A stretch of 57,333 bases of DNA from Planctomycetota bacterium (lineage in GTDB: Bacteria > Planctomycetota > UBA8108 > UBA1146). The position numbers were made by a program, and so were the translations under genes. Of the stretch, positions 26,133 through 36,874 are shown one piece after another (position 1 is the first letter of the stretch; the number at the start of each line of letters is the position of its first letter). Location: contig JAAZXB010000001.1 of NCBI GenBank assembly GCA_014240375.1, positions 58,677 to 116,009 of the forward strand. Direction: 5' to 3'. The notes under the pieces were generated by a model. That model saw only the letters and a list, made by a program, of their open reading frames with translations. It was not told the origin of the DNA and ran no database searches.

Positions 26133-27629
26133 TCAGGTACTCGATTTCTCGTCGTGAGCACTGCCGTTGAATCCCAGCACCTTGGTCTTTCCCTCGATGA
26201 TGGTCTCGAGGAATACCGGACGCCCCCACAGTTTGTAGAGATTTTCCAGCGTGCGAGTCGCGTAATCGAGTTTCAGCGGGGTACCGGACCAGATGTGCTT
26301 CAACAACAGTTCGCCCCTGTTGCCATAGTTACCATCCTGCACCTGGATCCGCGGTCTACCACAGTTTGACAACTGATCGAGAAATGCCAACTTAATCGAG
26401 GAGAAGTCCCTCCCGTCGAGGATGTACTTCCCTGTCTGTCGATCGAACTTGTAGGTGAACATCTTGTGCTGGTCGCAAAATTCTTCGGTAAGGAACTCGT
26501 CGATGAATGTGATGTCATTGTGAGTGCTGCGCACCTCGTAGATCTTCTTCAGGCCCAGATCTTTGCCCTGATCCCAATCCTTCTTGCCATGAACATCTTC
26601 GCAGGATTCCCATTCTTTTCCGTGGCGACCCATGTCCCACCGCATCTTGATATCCCGGAACAACTCGATGCCAACCTTATAAGGATTCAACACACCGGGG
26701 CTACTCCCAAGGGTTCCCGAGTGATGGTCGGCGTAATCGATCAGTTCAGATGCATCGAGGATGTTCCTGGTCATCATGTTGGAATGCCAGTAAGAAGCCC
26801 AGCCCTCATTCATGATCTTGGTCATCCCCTGGGGAGCGAAGTAGTACGCTTCTTCCCGGATGATCGACAGTACGTCTCGCTGCCACCTTCGCAACTGTCC
26901 ATGATGGAGCAGGAAGTTCAGTACGTCCTTTTCTGGTTCTTCAGGGAACCTTTCCGATTCATCGATCTTGTTGAGGATCTGTTCTTTCTCTCTTGCCAGT
27001 ACATCGGCAGGATTGACGAACTCTTCCATGTATGGCTTGGTCGCGAATCGAACCCCCTGCGCCTCAATCCGCGCCAGATCCAGGGTCTCTTCACTCTGCT
27101 TCTCTCCGGCAGCGAAGTACGGCAGGTGCGGATCGATCAAATTTTCAAGAGACAGGCAAACATCGATGAACTCCTCGACCGCATCCTGCCCATGATCGTC
27201 GATGTGTCTGCGAATTCTGACGGCGTGGTTGGAAATGGTGTCGACCATCTTGCGGTTTGTATGTGCAAACCAGCAGTTGTTCTTGAAGAAGTCGCTGTGC
27301 CCATACACGTGAGCCATGACCAGTTTTTGATCCACCAGTGGATTGCACCGCATCAAATATGCGTAGCAAGGATCATTGTTGATCACCAGTTCGTAGATCT
27401 TTGCCAGGCCATAGGAGTACTGCTTCTGTAACTCCTCGAACTGCATTCCCCAGCGCCAGTGCGGATAGCGAACAGGAAATCCGCCATACGACGCAATCAT
27501 GTTCATCTCATCGTAATCCACCAGCTCATAGAGAACCTCGAAGAAGTCGAGCCCACAATCCACCGCATACTGGCGGATGGTCTGGCGCCATTCCTCGATT
27601 TCAGGCGTGAGTTCTCTGTTCCTCAACAT
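26133..27629 (-). CDS. spoVR: SpoVR family protein (YcgB-like)
   Basis: 498-residue member of the SpoVR/YcgB family, with YELVDYDEMNMIASYGG, YPHWRWGMQFEELQKQY, MAHVYGHSDFF, NEGWASYWHSNMM and SPGVLNPYKVGIEL. The His/Glu-rich motifs resemble a metal site, but no activity has been assigned. The ATG at 27629 lies eight bases after AAGGGG, and the GTG at 27638 is an alternative. It overlaps or abuts the yeaH stop codon. prkA-yeaH-spoVR (yeaG-yeaH-ycgB in E. coli) is a widely conserved trio induced by starvation and stationary phase, where the products are thought to work together. Confidence 0.93.
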   Translation of the reverse strand: MLRNRELTPEIEEWRQTIRQYAVDCGLDFFEVLYELVDYDEMNMIASYGGFPVRYPHWRWGMQFEELQKQYSYGLAKIYELVINNDPCYAYLMRCNPLVDQKLVMAHVYGHSDFFKNNCWFAHTNRKMVDTISNHAVRIRRHIDDHGQDAVEEFIDVCLSLENLIDPHLPYFAAGEKQSEETLDLARIEAQGVRFATKPYMEEFVNPADVLAREKEQILNKIDESERFPEEPEKDVLNFLLHHGQLRRWQRDVLSIIREEAYYFAPQGMTKIMNEGWASYWHSNMMTRNILDASELIDYADHHSGTLGSSPGVLNPYKVGIELFRDIKMRWDMGRHGKEWESCEDVHGKKDWDQGKDLGLKKIYEVRSTHNDITFIDEFLTEEFCDQHKMFTYKFDRQTGKYILDGRDFSSIKLAFLDQLSNCGRPRIQVQDGNYGNRGELLLKHIWSGTPLKLDYATRTLENLYKLWGRPVFLETIIEGKTKVLGFNGSAHDEKSST

Positions 27630-27631
27630 CT

Positions 27632-28732
27632 TCAACACCCCTTCCCGAGGAAGGTCTTGATCGATGGCAGGATCTCATCGCGGGAATTGATCTCTGAAAC
27701 CAGTACCTTTTCGTCATCGCCCACTCCCTCACGAAGATCCTTGATGAACTGACCACTGCCGTAAGCACTCTTGACCTGGCCGTAACAGAACACGTTACTG
27801 GCCGGGATCAGGTCCTCTTGAAGCAAGCGGATACACTGGGCGGTATCATCTCCACCCCAGTTGTCACCATCGGAGAAGTGGAACGGGTAGATGTTCCATT
27901 CGTTCGGAGAGAACTCCTTCTGAATCAGTTCCTTGGCCAGGTTGTAGGCACTTGAGATCTTGGTTCCGCCCGATTCCCTGACATGGAAAAAGGTGTGAGC
28001 GTCGACCAGTTTCGCCTGGGCATCGTGAATGATGTATCTGGTTTCGATATTCTCGTACTGGCTCTGCAACCAGGTATCGAGCCAGAAGGATTCAATCCTG
28101 ACGATGTCCTTCTGCTCATTCCCCATCGATCCGGAAACATCCATCATGTAGATAATCACAGCATTGGACTGCGGAACCTGCTTCGTGTTCCACGATCGGT
28201 ACCTTCGATCCTCTCGAACCGGAATCACTTTTGGATTCTTTGGATCGTAGGAGCCGCTGGCAATCTGACGTCTCAACGCGGCCTTGAAGGTGCGACGAAA
28301 GTGGCGCAGTGATTCGGGGCCATTGCGATTGATGCCGGTGTAGCGATCCTTTTCGACCTTGATCGATTCGGTTCCCCGAGGCTCGATCCGTGGCAGTTCC
28401 AACTCCTCACCGAGGATCTCGGCGAGTTCCTCGAGGGAAACATCTACCTCGATGACATGCTCTCCCGGCTGATCTCCAGCTTCAGCGCCTGGAGGGCCTT
28501 GCTCTTCACCGATCGGCTCGCCCACCTCGCCATCGCCCATCCCGACACCACCCTGCTGGGAATCACCGAACCTGAAGTTAGGGATATCGATCTGGGGCAA
28601 AGGGACGCTAACGACTTTTTTTCCCTGGCGAGCCAGTAACTCTCCCTGAGAGACGTATTGCTTGAGATTCTCGCGGATCTTACCGCGTACGATGTTTCGG
28701 AAACGATTGGTGTCTGGATCGATCTTTCGCAC
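27632..28732 (-). CDS. yeaH: YeaH/DUF444 family protein with VWA-like domain
   Basis: 366 residues from GTG 28732 (GGAAGGTG upstream). The N-terminal region is basic and Gln-rich (residues 1-70). The acidic/Gly-rich linker near residues 55-90 is followed by a von Willebrand factor A-type domain with the metal-site motif MMDVSGSMG near residue 195 and [12 protein letters not shown]. The C-terminal part carries [18 protein letters not shown]444 proteins accompany PrkA kinases and SpoVR in stress operons and probably act as scaffolds or substrates. The gene lies 17 bases after prkA and runs into spoVR. Confidence 0.92.
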   Translation of the reverse strand: MRKIDPDTNRFRNIVRGKIRENLKQYVSQGELLARQGKKVVSVPLPQIDIPNFRFGDSQQGGVGMGDGEVGEPIGEEQGPPGAEAGDQPGEHVIEVDVSLEELAEILGEELELPRIEPRGTESIKVEKDRYTGINRNGPESLRHFRRTFKAALRRQIASGSYDPKNPKVIPVREDRRYRSWNTKQVPQSNAVIIYMMDVSGSMGNEQKDIVRIESFWLDTWLQSQYENIETRYIIHDAQAKLVDAHTFFHVRESGGTKISSAYNLAKELIQKEFSPNEWNIYPFHFSDGDNWGGDDTAQCIRLLQEDLIPASNVFCYGQVKSAYGSGQFIKDLREGVGDDEKVLVSEINSRDEILPSIKTFLGKGC

Positions 28733-28749
28733 AGTGGCACCTTCCGTGA

Positions 28750-30786
28750 CTACTCGACACCTTTGGTATCGCCACGGGCGAAGATACTCGCCACGTAGTT
28801 GAGGACATCGGTCGCGCTGTCCTCGTTGTACCCGAACTGTTCGATCAACCGTGTCTTGACCACATCGATCTTGGCTTGCGAATCCTTATCCACCACATCA
28901 GAGATCAAGGTGGTCAACTTGATGGTGTCTTTCTTGTCCTCAAAGAGCTTCATCTCGAGCGCCTTCTGCAGGCGAGCATTGGTCGTGTAATCGAACTGCT
29001 TGTGATCCACCGCCAGTGCCCCGATGTAGTTCATGATCTCACGCCGAAAATCGTCCTTACGGCTCTCCGGGATGTCGATCTTTTCCTCGATCGATCGGAG
29101 CAATCGCTCGTCCGGATCTTCCGACTGGCCGGTGTAGGGATTGCGGACCTTTTCTCGCTGCGTATACGCCTTCACGTTGTCGATGTAGTTCGCGGCCAGT
29201 TTCTGGATCGCTTCCTCGTCGGCGCTGATGGCTCTCTGGACCTCGTTCTTGACGATGTCCTCGTACTCCGCTTTCACCACTGACAGGATCTCTCGGTATC
29301 GAGAACGAACCTCGTCATTCGAGATCAAGCTGTGGTTCTTCAATCCTTCATCGATCTCGTTGAGCACCATGAACGGATTCACGTAGTCATAATCGGAGAC
29401 CAGAGCATTGGAGATCTTGTCCTGGATGTAACGAGGTGAAATTCCTTCGAGACCCTCACGAATCGATTCGTCTCGCAGTTCCTTGACATTCTCCTCGGTG
29501 AATCCTGAAACGCTCTTGCCGTCGTACAGACCCATCTTCTGCGCCAGAGTGATCTGGGCGTTCTTCGGCTCCTCCAGGCGAGTCAACACGGCCCACATCG
29601 CGCAAACCTCCAAGGTGTGTGGTGCAATGTGCTTGGTCATCTTCTCGCGAGCGTAATCCTTGCGGTAAATCCTGACCTCATCCTGGAGAGTCGTGTTGTA
29701 GGGGATATCAATTTTCACGGTTCGATCCCGGAATGCTTCCATCAGTTCGTTGTTCTGAAGCTTTTTGTATTCCGGTTCGTTGGTGTGTCCGATGATCACT
29801 TCATCGATGGATGTCTGGGCAAAGCGCTTCGGCTTGATGCTCTGCTCCTGGCTGGCGCCGAGCAGGTCGTAGAGGAATGCCACATCCAGTTTCAGAACCT
29901 CGATGAACTCGATGAGTCCGCGGTTGGCGACATTGAACTCACCGTCGAAGTTAAAGGCTCTAGGATCCGATTCCGAACCGTACTCGGCGATTTTTCGGTA
30001 GTTGATATCACCCGTCAACTCTGTCGAGTCCTGGTTCTTCTCATCCTTGGGCTGGAAGGTACCGATACCAATCCGGTCTTCTTCACTCATGATGACCCGA
30101 CGGACGCGCACGTGGTTGATCACCTGATGCCAATCGCCATCGTACTTCTGCATGTAATGGTTGTAGTACCAGCGACTGAAGGGGCAGAGGCTGCCCCGCA
30201 ACTGGATCGGGTACTTGCCCTTGCCGGTCGCCTGGATGCTCTCGATCAGTTCCGGGCGAGCTTCATCGGGAACCAGATAGATCGGGTCCTCATTCATTGG
30301 AGAATCTACCCAATCACCCTTTTCATCTTGCCACTGGAAGGTGTAAAGGGCTCCTTCAGGGGTCCGCGAATATCTCTCGAGTCCCCTCTTCAGAAGATGA
30401 ACGATGGTGCTCTTTGCCGATCCCACTGGACCGTGCAGTAACAGCACCCGCTTCTCGGTGCCATAACCATGGGCCGCTGATTTGAAGAAACTGACCAGCT
30501 GATGGAGCGGTTGATCGAGGCCAAAGACAGCGTTGTTACCCTTCTCAACCGGATCATCGAAGAAATTCCAGTGCGAGACATCGCGAGCATCGAGTTGGTT
30601 CGATGGCTCGCTGCCTTCGGTGCAGATCATGTCGTAGATGCGTTGAAAGGCACTGCGTAGAACATCCGGGTTCTCGTATGCGATCTGGAGATAGTCGTGA
30701 AAACTACCGTTCCAGTTCAACTCGCGATAACGATCGGTTTCGAGATTCTTCGAGATCAACTCGAACAAATTGATGTGCTGATTCAT
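28750..30786 (-). CDS. prkA: PrkA/YeaG-type serine protein kinase
   Basis: 678 residues with an AAA+ N-terminal domain (Walker [11 protein letters not shown] near residue 120) and the PrkA C-terminal domain. Strong family matches are [72 protein letters not shown] and [15 protein letters not shown]. The ATG at 30786 follows TTGGAGGAA, and the ATG four codons upstream is an alternative. PrkA homologues phosphorylate target proteins during nutrient stress. Some behave as AAA+ proteases in Bacillus. First gene of the three-gene stress operon. The 285-bp region between it and dnaK contains a GC-rich terminator. Confidence 0.95.
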   Translation of the reverse strand: MNQHINLFELISKNLETDRYRELNWNGSFHDYLQIAYENPDVLRSAFQRIYDMICTEGSEPSNQLDARDVSHWNFFDDPVEKGNNAVFGLDQPLHQLVSFFKSAAHGYGTEKRVLLLHGPVGSAKSTIVHLLKRGLERYSRTPEGALYTFQWQDEKGDWVDSPMNEDPIYLVPDEARPELIESIQATGKGKYPIQLRGSLCPFSRWYYNHYMQKYDGDWHQVINHVRVRRVIMSEEDRIGIGTFQPKDEKNQDSTELTGDINYRKIAEYGSESDPRAFNFDGEFNVANRGLIEFIEVLKLDVAFLYDLLGASQEQSIKPKRFAQTSIDEVIIGHTNEPEYKKLQNNELMEAFRDRTVKIDIPYNTTLQDEVRIYRKDYAREKMTKHIAPHTLEVCAMWAVLTRLEEPKNAQITLAQKMGLYDGKSVSGFTEENVKELRDESIREGLEGISPRYIQDKISNALVSDYDYVNPFMVLNEIDEGLKNHSLISNDEVRSRYREILSVVKAEYEDIVKNEVQRAISADEEAIQKLAANYIDNVKAYTQREKVRNPYTGQSEDPDERLLRSIEEKIDIPESRKDDFRREIMNYIGALAVDHKQFDYTTNARLQKALEMKLFEDKKDTIKLTTLISDVVDKDSQAKIDVVKTRLIEQFGYNEDSATDVLNYVASIFARGDTKGVE

Positions 30787-31010
30787 GCGTTCCTCCAACA
30801 GTCTATTTCGGCTTGCTGGCCCCAGTTCTTTAGGAAAGACTCGCTGACAGGTCCAGCGGCCTGTAACAGGGCCGGGACACCCGTCAGTGAGTCACCCGGA
30901 CGATTGCCGCCCCCCAAGGCGGTGGGATGAGGATGGTCGGAAGGGAGCGATTCTGCAATATCTGGGGGAAAAACTCTTCCACGCCGGCCCTCAGCAGGTG
31001 GATGAGAAGG

Positions 31011-31040
31011 GCGGCACGGACTCTTGAGAATCCGTGCCGC
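31011..31040 (-). terminator. Hairpin terminator downstream of dnaK
   Basis: GCGGCACGGA at 31011-31020 and TCCGTGCCGC at 31031-31040 form a perfect 10-bp stem with a 10-base loop, 32 bases after the dnaK stop. Only a short CCCTTCTC pyrimidine tract follows on the minus strand, so the termination signal is less certain than at 8581. Confidence 0.65.
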
Positions 31041-31071
31041 CTCCTGCTCATGTTCCGATACTGTGGACTCG

Positions 31072-33006
31072 CTAGTCCTTCACGGTGAAATCGGCGTCGA
31101 CGATCGGCTCTTCCTCCGTTTGGCCCTCTGCGGACGCTCCTCCAGGAGCAGCACCGCCTGGAGCAGCCGTAGCCCCCTCTGCGGCAGCTTCCGGCGAGGC
31201 CTGCTCGTAGATCCGCCGGGCCAGATCGTGAGAGGCTTCATTGAGCCCGTCGAGGGCAACCCGGATCGACTCTCGGGTCGCAGCCGCATCGGACTTGGCC
31301 TCCTTGAGCGCCTCCAGTGCCTTCTCGATCTTCTCCACCTCGTCCCCCTCCATCTTGTCAGAGTGATCCTTGAGGCTCGATTCGGTGGCATAGCAGGCCT
31401 GATCCGCTTCATTGCGAATTTCGACCAGTTCACGGGTCGCCTTGTCCTCGTCGGCGAATCGTTCGGCATCCTGCCGCATCGATTCGACCTCTTCCTCACT
31501 CAGCCCGGAGGAGGACTGGATCTTGATACTGTGCTCCTTGCCGGTACCCATGTCCTTGGCAGACACCTCGAGGATTCCGTTGGCATCGATATCGAATGAG
31601 ACCTCGATCTGTGGCACTCCGCGGGGCGCCGCAGGGATTCCGTCGAGCTGGAATTTACCCAGGGTTCGGTTGTCCGAGGCCATCTCCCTCTCCCCTTGAA
31701 GCACGTGGATGTCCACTGCAGGTTGATTGTCCGCTGCAGTCGAGAAGACTTGCTTCTTGTTGTGAGGGATCGTCGTGTTGCGCTCGATCAGTTTGGTGGT
31801 CACTCCTCCGAGGGTTTCAATCCCCAGCGACAGCGGAGTCACATCGAGCAGCAGAACATCGCTGAGTTTCTCGTCGCCGGCGAGGATTCCTCCCTGGATT
31901 GCAGCTCCGATGGCCACGACCTCATCCGGATTGACCGAGCGATTGGGTTCCTTGCCGAAGATGGACTGGACGATCTCCTGGATGGCGGGGATCCGCGTCG
32001 ATCCACCGACCAGGATCACCGTATCGATCTGACTCGGGTTCATATCCGCGTCGGAGAGCGCCTGTTCGCATGGACGGCGTGTACGCTCGATGAGCGCTCT
32101 GGCCTTCTCCTCGAAGGTGGCCCGGGTGATCGACATCTGCAGGTGCTTGGGACCGCTGGCGTCCGCAGTGATGAACGGCAGGTTCAGCTCGGTCTCTGCA
32201 CGGCTCGAGAGCTCACATTTGGCCTTCTCTGAGCTTTCTTTGAGGCGCTGGAGTGCCATCAGATCACTTCGCAGATCAATCCCCTGCTCTTTCTGAAACT
32301 CGTCGGCGATGTAGTTGATCAAGACCTCGTCGAAGTCATCTCCACCGAGTTGTGTATCTCCATTGGTCGACAGAACCTTGAAAATCCCATCGTCAACCTC
32401 GAGGATCGAAACATCAAAGGTTCCGCCTCCGAGGTCGTAGATCACGATCTTCTCCGATCCCTTCTTCTCCAGACCGTAGCCGAGGGACGCCGCAGTCGGC
32501 TCATTGATGATTCGTTTCACATCCAGCCCGGCAATTCGCCCGGCGTCCTTGGTCGCCTGACGCTGGCTATCGTTGAAGTACGCCGGAACCGTGATCACGG
32601 CCTCGGTCACTTCCACTCCGAGGTAGTCCTCGGCGGTACTCTTCAACTCCTGGAGAATCAACGCCGACAGTTCTGGCGGTGTGTATTCCTTGCCTTGCAG
32701 TTTGACCTTGATCAGGTCCTCTGCTCCTCCAGTGATCTCGTATGGAATCAGCAGTTCGCTCGTGCCCAGTTCTCCATGACGACGCCCCATGAACCTCTTC
32801 ACCGAAAACACGGTGTTCTCCGGGTTGGTGACCGCTTGGCGCTTGGCGGTCTGGCCGACCAGGCGATCTCCCGTATCGGTGAAAGCGACGACGGACGGCG
32901 TCACTCGATTTCCATCGCGGTTCGGGATGACTGTGGGCTCTCCGCCCTCCATGACCGCAACCACTGAGTTGGTGGTACCGAGGTCAATTCCGATGATCTT
33001 GCTCAT
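31072..33006 (-). CDS. dnaK: Molecular chaperone DnaK (Hsp70)
   Basis: 644 residues from an ATG at 33006, eight bases after GGGAG. ATPase domain: [69 protein letters not shown] and [12 protein letters not shown]. The substrate domain has [14 protein letters not shown] and [15 protein letters not shown]. The C-terminal lid ends in a Gly/Ala-rich tail and an acidic end. No grpE or dnaJ gene lies next to it and no CIRCE operator was seen in 33007-33235. A CATAAT on the minus strand at 33134-33139 might be a -10 box. Upstream on the same strand is a sigma-54 response regulator gene, which could be unrelated. Confidence 0.97.
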   Translation of the reverse strand: MSKIIGIDLGTTNSVVAVMEGGEPTVIPNRDGNRVTPSVVAFTDTGDRLVGQTAKRQAVTNPENTVFSVKRFMGRRHGELGTSELLIPYEITGGAEDLIKVKLQGKEYTPPELSALILQELKSTAEDYLGVEVTEAVITVPAYFNDSQRQATKDAGRIAGLDVKRIINEPTAASLGYGLEKKGSEKIVIYDLGGGTFDVSILEVDDGIFKVLSTNGDTQLGGDDFDEVLINYIADEFQKEQGIDLRSDLMALQRLKESSEKAKCELSSRAETELNLPFITADASGPKHLQMSITRATFEEKARALIERTRRPCEQALSDADMNPSQIDTVILVGGSTRIPAIQEIVQSIFGKEPNRSVNPDEVVAIGAAIQGGILAGDEKLSDVLLLDVTPLSLGIETLGGVTTKLIERNTTIPHNKKQVFSTAADNQPAVDIHVLQGEREMASDNRTLGKFQLDGIPAAPRGVPQIEVSFDIDANGILEVSAKDMGTGKEHSIKIQSSSGLSEEEVESMRQDAERFADEDKATRELVEIRNEADQACYATESSLKDHSDKMEGDEVEKIEKALEALKEAKSDAAATRESIRVALDGLNEASHDLARRIYEQASPEAAAEGATAAPGGAAPGGASAEGQTEEEPIVDADFTVKD

Positions 33007-33235
33007 TGTGCTTCTCCCTTCGCAAGCCCGGACCGATCTTGGCCCGAGGAAGCCGCTTCGGCTCCACCAATGAAATCGCAAACCTCGTTCCAATCGAGCC
33101 CAAGATGAGGCTAGATGGCCACAATTTATCGCTATTATGGCAGGAAAACGTAATCACGGAAGCAGGCGAAGGGGCGGGGGGAAGACTGGGCCTGCCAGGA
33201 TGGCACTCAAGGGGTGGGGAAACTGGAAGGACTGC

Positions 33236-34645
33236 CTATTTGGCAGATTCCTCCTCCTCTTCGACGGTGCGCAGGCCATACTCCTGGATCTTGCGATAGA
33301 GGGTTCTTTCGCCGATCCCGAGCGACTGAGCCGCCTTGCGACGATTGCCCTCGACAAACTCGAGAGTCGAACAGATCAGATCCCGCTCCATCTCCTGGAT
33401 GGTCGTCCCGACCACCGCCGAACCGCTACTGGGCAGCGGTTGCCTCGGATGGATGTGCCCCGGCAGATCATCGATATCGAGTACCGAGTTGGGAGAGGTC
33501 ACGACCATGTTCTCGATGGCATTCTTCAACTCCCGAACATTCCCCGGCCAGCGATAAGCGATCAACACTCTCAGCGCCTCGCGAGAGATTCCATCGATGG
33601 TCTTATCGTGCACCCTGGAGTACTCCTCGAGGAAATGGCTCACCAGCAGCGGAATGTCGACGACACGCTCACGCAGCGGAGGAATCTCGATGGTGACCAC
33701 ATTGATCCGGTAGAAAAGATCCTCGCGGAACTTCTCCTCCTCGATGCGTTGACGAAGATCACGGTGAGTGGCGCAGATCAACCGGACATCGATCTTGACG
33801 GGATCATTCGATCCCATGCGAACCACTTCCCCCTCCTCCAGCACCCTCAGCAGTTTGACCTGGACTGTATTCGGGATGTCACCCACTTCGTCCAGAAAAA
33901 GAGTTCCAGAATCGGCATGCTCGAAGCGCCCCTTCCTCAATGAGGACGCCCCGGTAAACGCACCCTTTTCGTGACCGAACAGTTCACTCTCCAGCACCCC
34001 TTCACCGAGTGCCGCACAGTTCAAAGGCACGAATACATTACCCTTGCGGCGGCTATTGGCATGAATCGCCTTGGCGAACAGTTCCTTGCCTGTGCCGCTC
34101 TCGCCGAGGATCAGTATCGATGCGTTGGTCGGGGCCACCTGTTGCATCTTCTGGACGATCAGGTGCATCGAATGGCTGGAACCGATGATGCCCTCGAAAC
34201 CAAAGCGATCATCGATGGTTCGTTCCAGTTCGTCGGCACGTCGCTTGAGAGCTGCCCCCTCCAGAGCTCTTCCGACTCGAATCCGCAGACCGGTCAGGTC
34301 GACCGGCTTCCGCAGGTAATCCACCGCTCCCAGTTGCATCGCCTCGACTGCAGTTTCGACGGTTCCGTGACCGGTCACCACCACCACTGCGATGAAGGGG
34401 TCGATCGATTGTGCCTCGCGGATCAGGTCGAGGCCGTCGCGATCACCCAGCACCAGGTCGGTGATGACGATATCAGCCCCATCCTTGCGCAGCAGTTCCT
34501 TCGCCTCATCGACACTGGTCGCAACCCTGCATTCATGCCCCACCGCGACCAGCGCCTCGGCCAGCAATTCAGCGTGAGCGGACTGGTCATCGACGACCAG
34601 AATCCGTGCAGGAGTTCCCGCTGAACTGGAAGCCTCACCCTGCAT
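33236..34645 (-). CDS. Sigma-54-dependent response regulator, NtrC family
   Basis: Receiver domain (RILVVDDQSAHAE, phospho-acceptor Asp in VITDLVLGD, VVVTGHGT, LRKPVDL), AAA+ domain (Walker A GESGTGKE, GAFTGA loop contacting sigma-54, TLFLDEVGDI, RLICATHRDL, RWPGNVREL), and a C-terminal Fis-type helix-turn-helix (AAQSLGIGERTLYRKIQEY). I prefer the ATG at 34645, preceded by AAGGAG. The ATG at 34660, overlapping the kinase stop codon as ATGA, is also possible and would add five residues. It is the partner of the kinase encoded just upstream. The activated promoters are unknown. dnaK lies downstream. Confidence 0.93.
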   Translation of the reverse strand: MQGEASSSAGTPARILVVDDQSAHAELLAEALVAVGHECRVATSVDEAKELLRKDGADIVITDLVLGDRDGLDLIREAQSIDPFIAVVVVTGHGTVETAVEAMQLGAVDYLRKPVDLTGLRIRVGRALEGAALKRRADELERTIDDRFGFEGIIGSSHSMHLIVQKMQQVAPTNASILILGESGTGKELFAKAIHANSRRKGNVFVPLNCAALGEGVLESELFGHEKGAFTGASSLRKGRFEHADSGTLFLDEVGDIPNTVQVKLLRVLEEGEVVRMGSNDPVKIDVRLICATHRDLRQRIEEEKFREDLFYRINVVTIEIPPLRERVVDIPLLVSHFLEEYSRVHDKTIDGISREALRVLIAYRWPGNVRELKNAIENMVVTSPNSVLDIDDLPGHIHPRQPLPSSGSAVVGTTIQEMERDLICSTLEFVEGNRRKAAQSLGIGERTLYRKIQEYGLRTVEEEEESAK

Positions 34646-34656
34646 CTCATGCTCCT

Positions 34657-35379
34657 TCATTTCGACGGGCTCTCGGTCGGCAACACCACGGAAAATCGAC
34701 TTCCCTGACCGGGCTCACTCTCCACCAGGATCGTACCCCCATGAAGGCGGATGATCCTCAAGGTGGTAGGAAGGCCAAGCCCCGTGCCCTCGTCACGGGT
34801 CGACACATAGGGTCGGAAAATCCTCGGGATTGCGTCCTCGGTGATCCCGACACCGGTGTCCGTGACCTCGATCACCACCGCATCTCCCCCACGGTAGGTC
34901 GATGCGAGCACCCGGATGAACAGTTCTCCTCCATCCGGCATGGCAGAACAACCGTTGAGGATCAAGTTGAGGAGCGCCTGGTGCAACAATGCTGCATCTC
35001 CAGCGACTTTCGGGGTCTCCTGCGGCTGGAACAGGATATTGATTCCATCCAATTCGATCGCTTCCCGATTCCTCGAGATGACGTCCTCGACCAGCCGTGA
35101 AACTTCGATGGCGTCTCTTTGCATCTGCTGTGGTCGAGTCAGTTGAAGAAACGAGGAGATGATGTGTTCGATGCGCTGGATTTCAGACTTCATCATCTCG
35201 AGCCTGCGGCGGGTTCGCTGATCGCGTGCAGATCCCGTATCTCCCAGTTCCTCGAGGAGTAACTGAGAAGAAATGTTCAGGGTCGAGAGTGGATTCTTGA
35301 CCTCGTGGACTAGCATGCCCGCGAGACTGGCGACATCCTGCTCCCAGTGACCTAGTTGGCTGGTGTCGAAGGCGGTCAC
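34657..35379 (-). CDS. Soluble histidine kinase without a sensor domain
   Basis: About 240 residues: a short N-terminus, then HisKA with the phospho-acceptor in LVHEVKNPLSTLNI, and HATPase_c with NLILNGCSAM (N box), VTDTGVGI (G1), GTGLGLPTTLRII (G2). There is no membrane segment, PAS or GAF domain. GTG 35379 is taken as start because the longer frame overlaps the lipoprotein gene. GGAAGGG is 13 bases away, so translation may depend on the upstream gene. It presumably phosphorylates the sigma-54 regulator encoded next. Input must come from another protein. Confidence 0.88.
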   Translation of the reverse strand: MTAFDTSQLGHWEQDVASLAGMLVHEVKNPLSTLNISSQLLLEELGDTGSARDQRTRRRLEMMKSEIQRIEHIISSFLQLTRPQQMQRDAIEVSRLVEDVISRNREAIELDGINILFQPQETPKVAGDAALLHQALLNLILNGCSAMPDGGELFIRVLASTYRGGDAVVIEVTDTGVGITEDAIPRIFRPYVSTRDEGTGLGLPTTLRIIRLHGGTILVESEPGQGSRFSVVLPTESPSK

Positions 35380-35389
35380 CGAGGTGCGG

Positions 35390-36637
35390 CTACCCTTCCG
35401 ATTCTTCTTCCGCTCCGTCCGGATCCGGTTCTTCTCCGGGAACGGGTCGAAAGACCTTGTAACGAACGTTGCGTAGACGGACCGACTCATCAGGCCTGAG
35501 CAGCACTGCGATCCCTCCCGCCGGAAAATAGGGACGCATGTCATCATCCAGGCGCTCGAGGCTGTCGAGGTCAGTCAACCGGATCAGCCCTTCCTTCAGT
35601 TCGATGCGGATCCTCAGCCACTCCTCCTCCTCCGACTCGAAGCCGTGGACATCGTAATTCTTGACCCCCGCTCCAGGACGCATCCCGGCGGTGATTCCCA
35701 GATTGATCTGATCTCCTGAGACCAGCTGAATCTCCATCTCGACCGAGTATTCTTCCCAGAGATCATCGCCGATCTCCAGCTGTGCAAGACCGGATGTGTC
35801 GTTGTTTCCCACAACTTCTCCACCCTCAGCAGTCCAGACGGTCGCATCGGAATCGGCTGCAGATGCACGGAAGGAAGAGAGGTACTGATCCACTTCGAGA
35901 TCGATCCATTCGATGGCTAACTGCTCGGCGATCGCCTCACGAGCGACCACGTACTCTGCGAGGTACTGCTCGATCGTTTCCACCACTTCTGCATACTCCT
36001 CGGTCCCCTTGTAGTCGTCCGAAAAGGACTCGAGCAGGCCGATGGCCTGGGCCAACTCCTCCTGGCGGCGATAGGCCCGCGCTCGTCGGGTGATCCGGTC
36101 GAAATCGACCTCTGCCGCCTGACGCATCGCGACCTTTTTCTTCAGCGCTTGCCACCCCTTGAAAGCAGCGGTTTTCTCGAACATGCCATCGGGATCAAAC
36201 CCTTCGAGAATGTTTTCTGCGGCGAGGGGGTCTCCCTCCTCGACCAACGCCTCGACCCGTGCGGTCATCTGATCGAGACTCTTTTGCCCCTCGTCCTCGC
36301 GTAACTGGAGCTGTGCTTCGAGCAGTTTCTTGGCCTTGACCTGGATCGAGGTTCCCTCGGAGGCATAGATCAAATCTTCCAGATGAGAGATCCAGTCATC
36401 GAAGCGTTCGGGATCGGTCTTCACCGCCTTGGAAAGACCCTTGTAGCGTGTTTCCAATCTCTCCTTGTCGCGCTGCTCCTGCTCCTGGGCGAGTTGCTCG
36501 GCAGTTTTGCGCGGAGTGGTGGGCTCGACCTCCACCGGTGCCACGGGATCACCGCAACCAGGAACAATGATCCCGGCGGTGCCGACCAGCAGCATCAGGA
36601 TCAGGATCTTCGAACGATCGCCGAGATCGACTTTCAT
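35390..36637 (-). CDS. Periplasmic lipoprotein, unknown function
   Basis: 415 residues with a lipoprotein signal (KILILMLLVGTAGIIVPGC). The middle (about 45-250) is helical and charged, with a coiled-coil or TPR-like character (REDEGQKSLDQMTARVEAL, ARAYRRQEELAQAIGLLES). The C-terminal 150 residues form a probable beta-sandwich resembling LamG/DUF1080 folds (WTAEGGEVVGNNDTSGLAQL, DLWEEYSVEMEIQLVSGDQ, GGIAVLLRPDESVRLRNVRY), which often bind sugars. The gene lies only ten bases upstream of the kinase gene. It could be a sensor or target connected with the two-component system, but that is inferred from position alone. Confidence 0.82.
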   Translation of the reverse strand: MKVDLGDRSKILILMLLVGTAGIIVPGCGDPVAPVEVEPTTPRKTAEQLAQEQEQRDKERLETRYKGLSKAVKTDPERFDDWISHLEDLIYASEGTSIQVKAKKLLEAQLQLREDEGQKSLDQMTARVEALVEEGDPLAAENILEGFDPDGMFEKTAAFKGWQALKKKVAMRQAAEVDFDRITRRARAYRRQEELAQAIGLLESFSDDYKGTEEYAEVVETIEQYLAEYVVAREAIAEQLAIEWIDLEVDQYLSSFRASAADSDATVWTAEGGEVVGNNDTSGLAQLEIGDDLWEEYSVEMEIQLVSGDQINLGITAGMRPGAGVKNYDVHGFESEEEEWLRIRIELKEGLIRLTDLDSLERLDDDMRPYFPAGGIAVLLRPDESVRLRNVRYKVFRPVPGEEPDPDGAEEESEG

Positions 36638-36654
36638 TTGTGCACCGCTTCCCT

Positions 36655-36867
36655 TCAGCGAACTCTCGTTCTCGCCACCCTATACGCATGGTCGTCCGAG
36701 AACAGCCAGACTATGTTTGGTCTGTTGGCCGTTTCTTCGCCTTCCGGCATAATATCCGGTATCTGCTGAGGTATTTCTAGAACTTCTTGAGGTGCCGAAC
36801 AACTTCCTACTGCGCATAGTAAAGCCAGACTGATGCCGGTGGTTTTGAGGAAATCGTGTTTGTTCAT
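36655..36867 (-). pseudogene. N-terminal fragment of a sulfatase
   Basis: 70 codons from ATG 36867, immediately after attC-like site 1, whose GGAG serves as ribosome site. A lipoprotein-type signal (TTGISLALLCAVGSC) is followed by the first strand of type I sulfatases, RPNIVWLFSDDHAYR, including the Asp-Asp metal ligands. The frame then ends in VARTRVR and a stop. The CxPxR catalytic motif and the remaining 400-odd residues are absent. The junction lies about 35 bases before the lipoprotein gene. It is a truncated gene, not a functional sulfatase. Confidence 0.75.
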
Positions 36868-36874
36868 TTTTTAC

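Noticed and set aside
33007..33235. CIRCE or sigma-32 type heat-shock element upstream of dnaK
   Set aside because: No TTAGCACTC-type inverted repeat or matching -35/-10 pair could be found.
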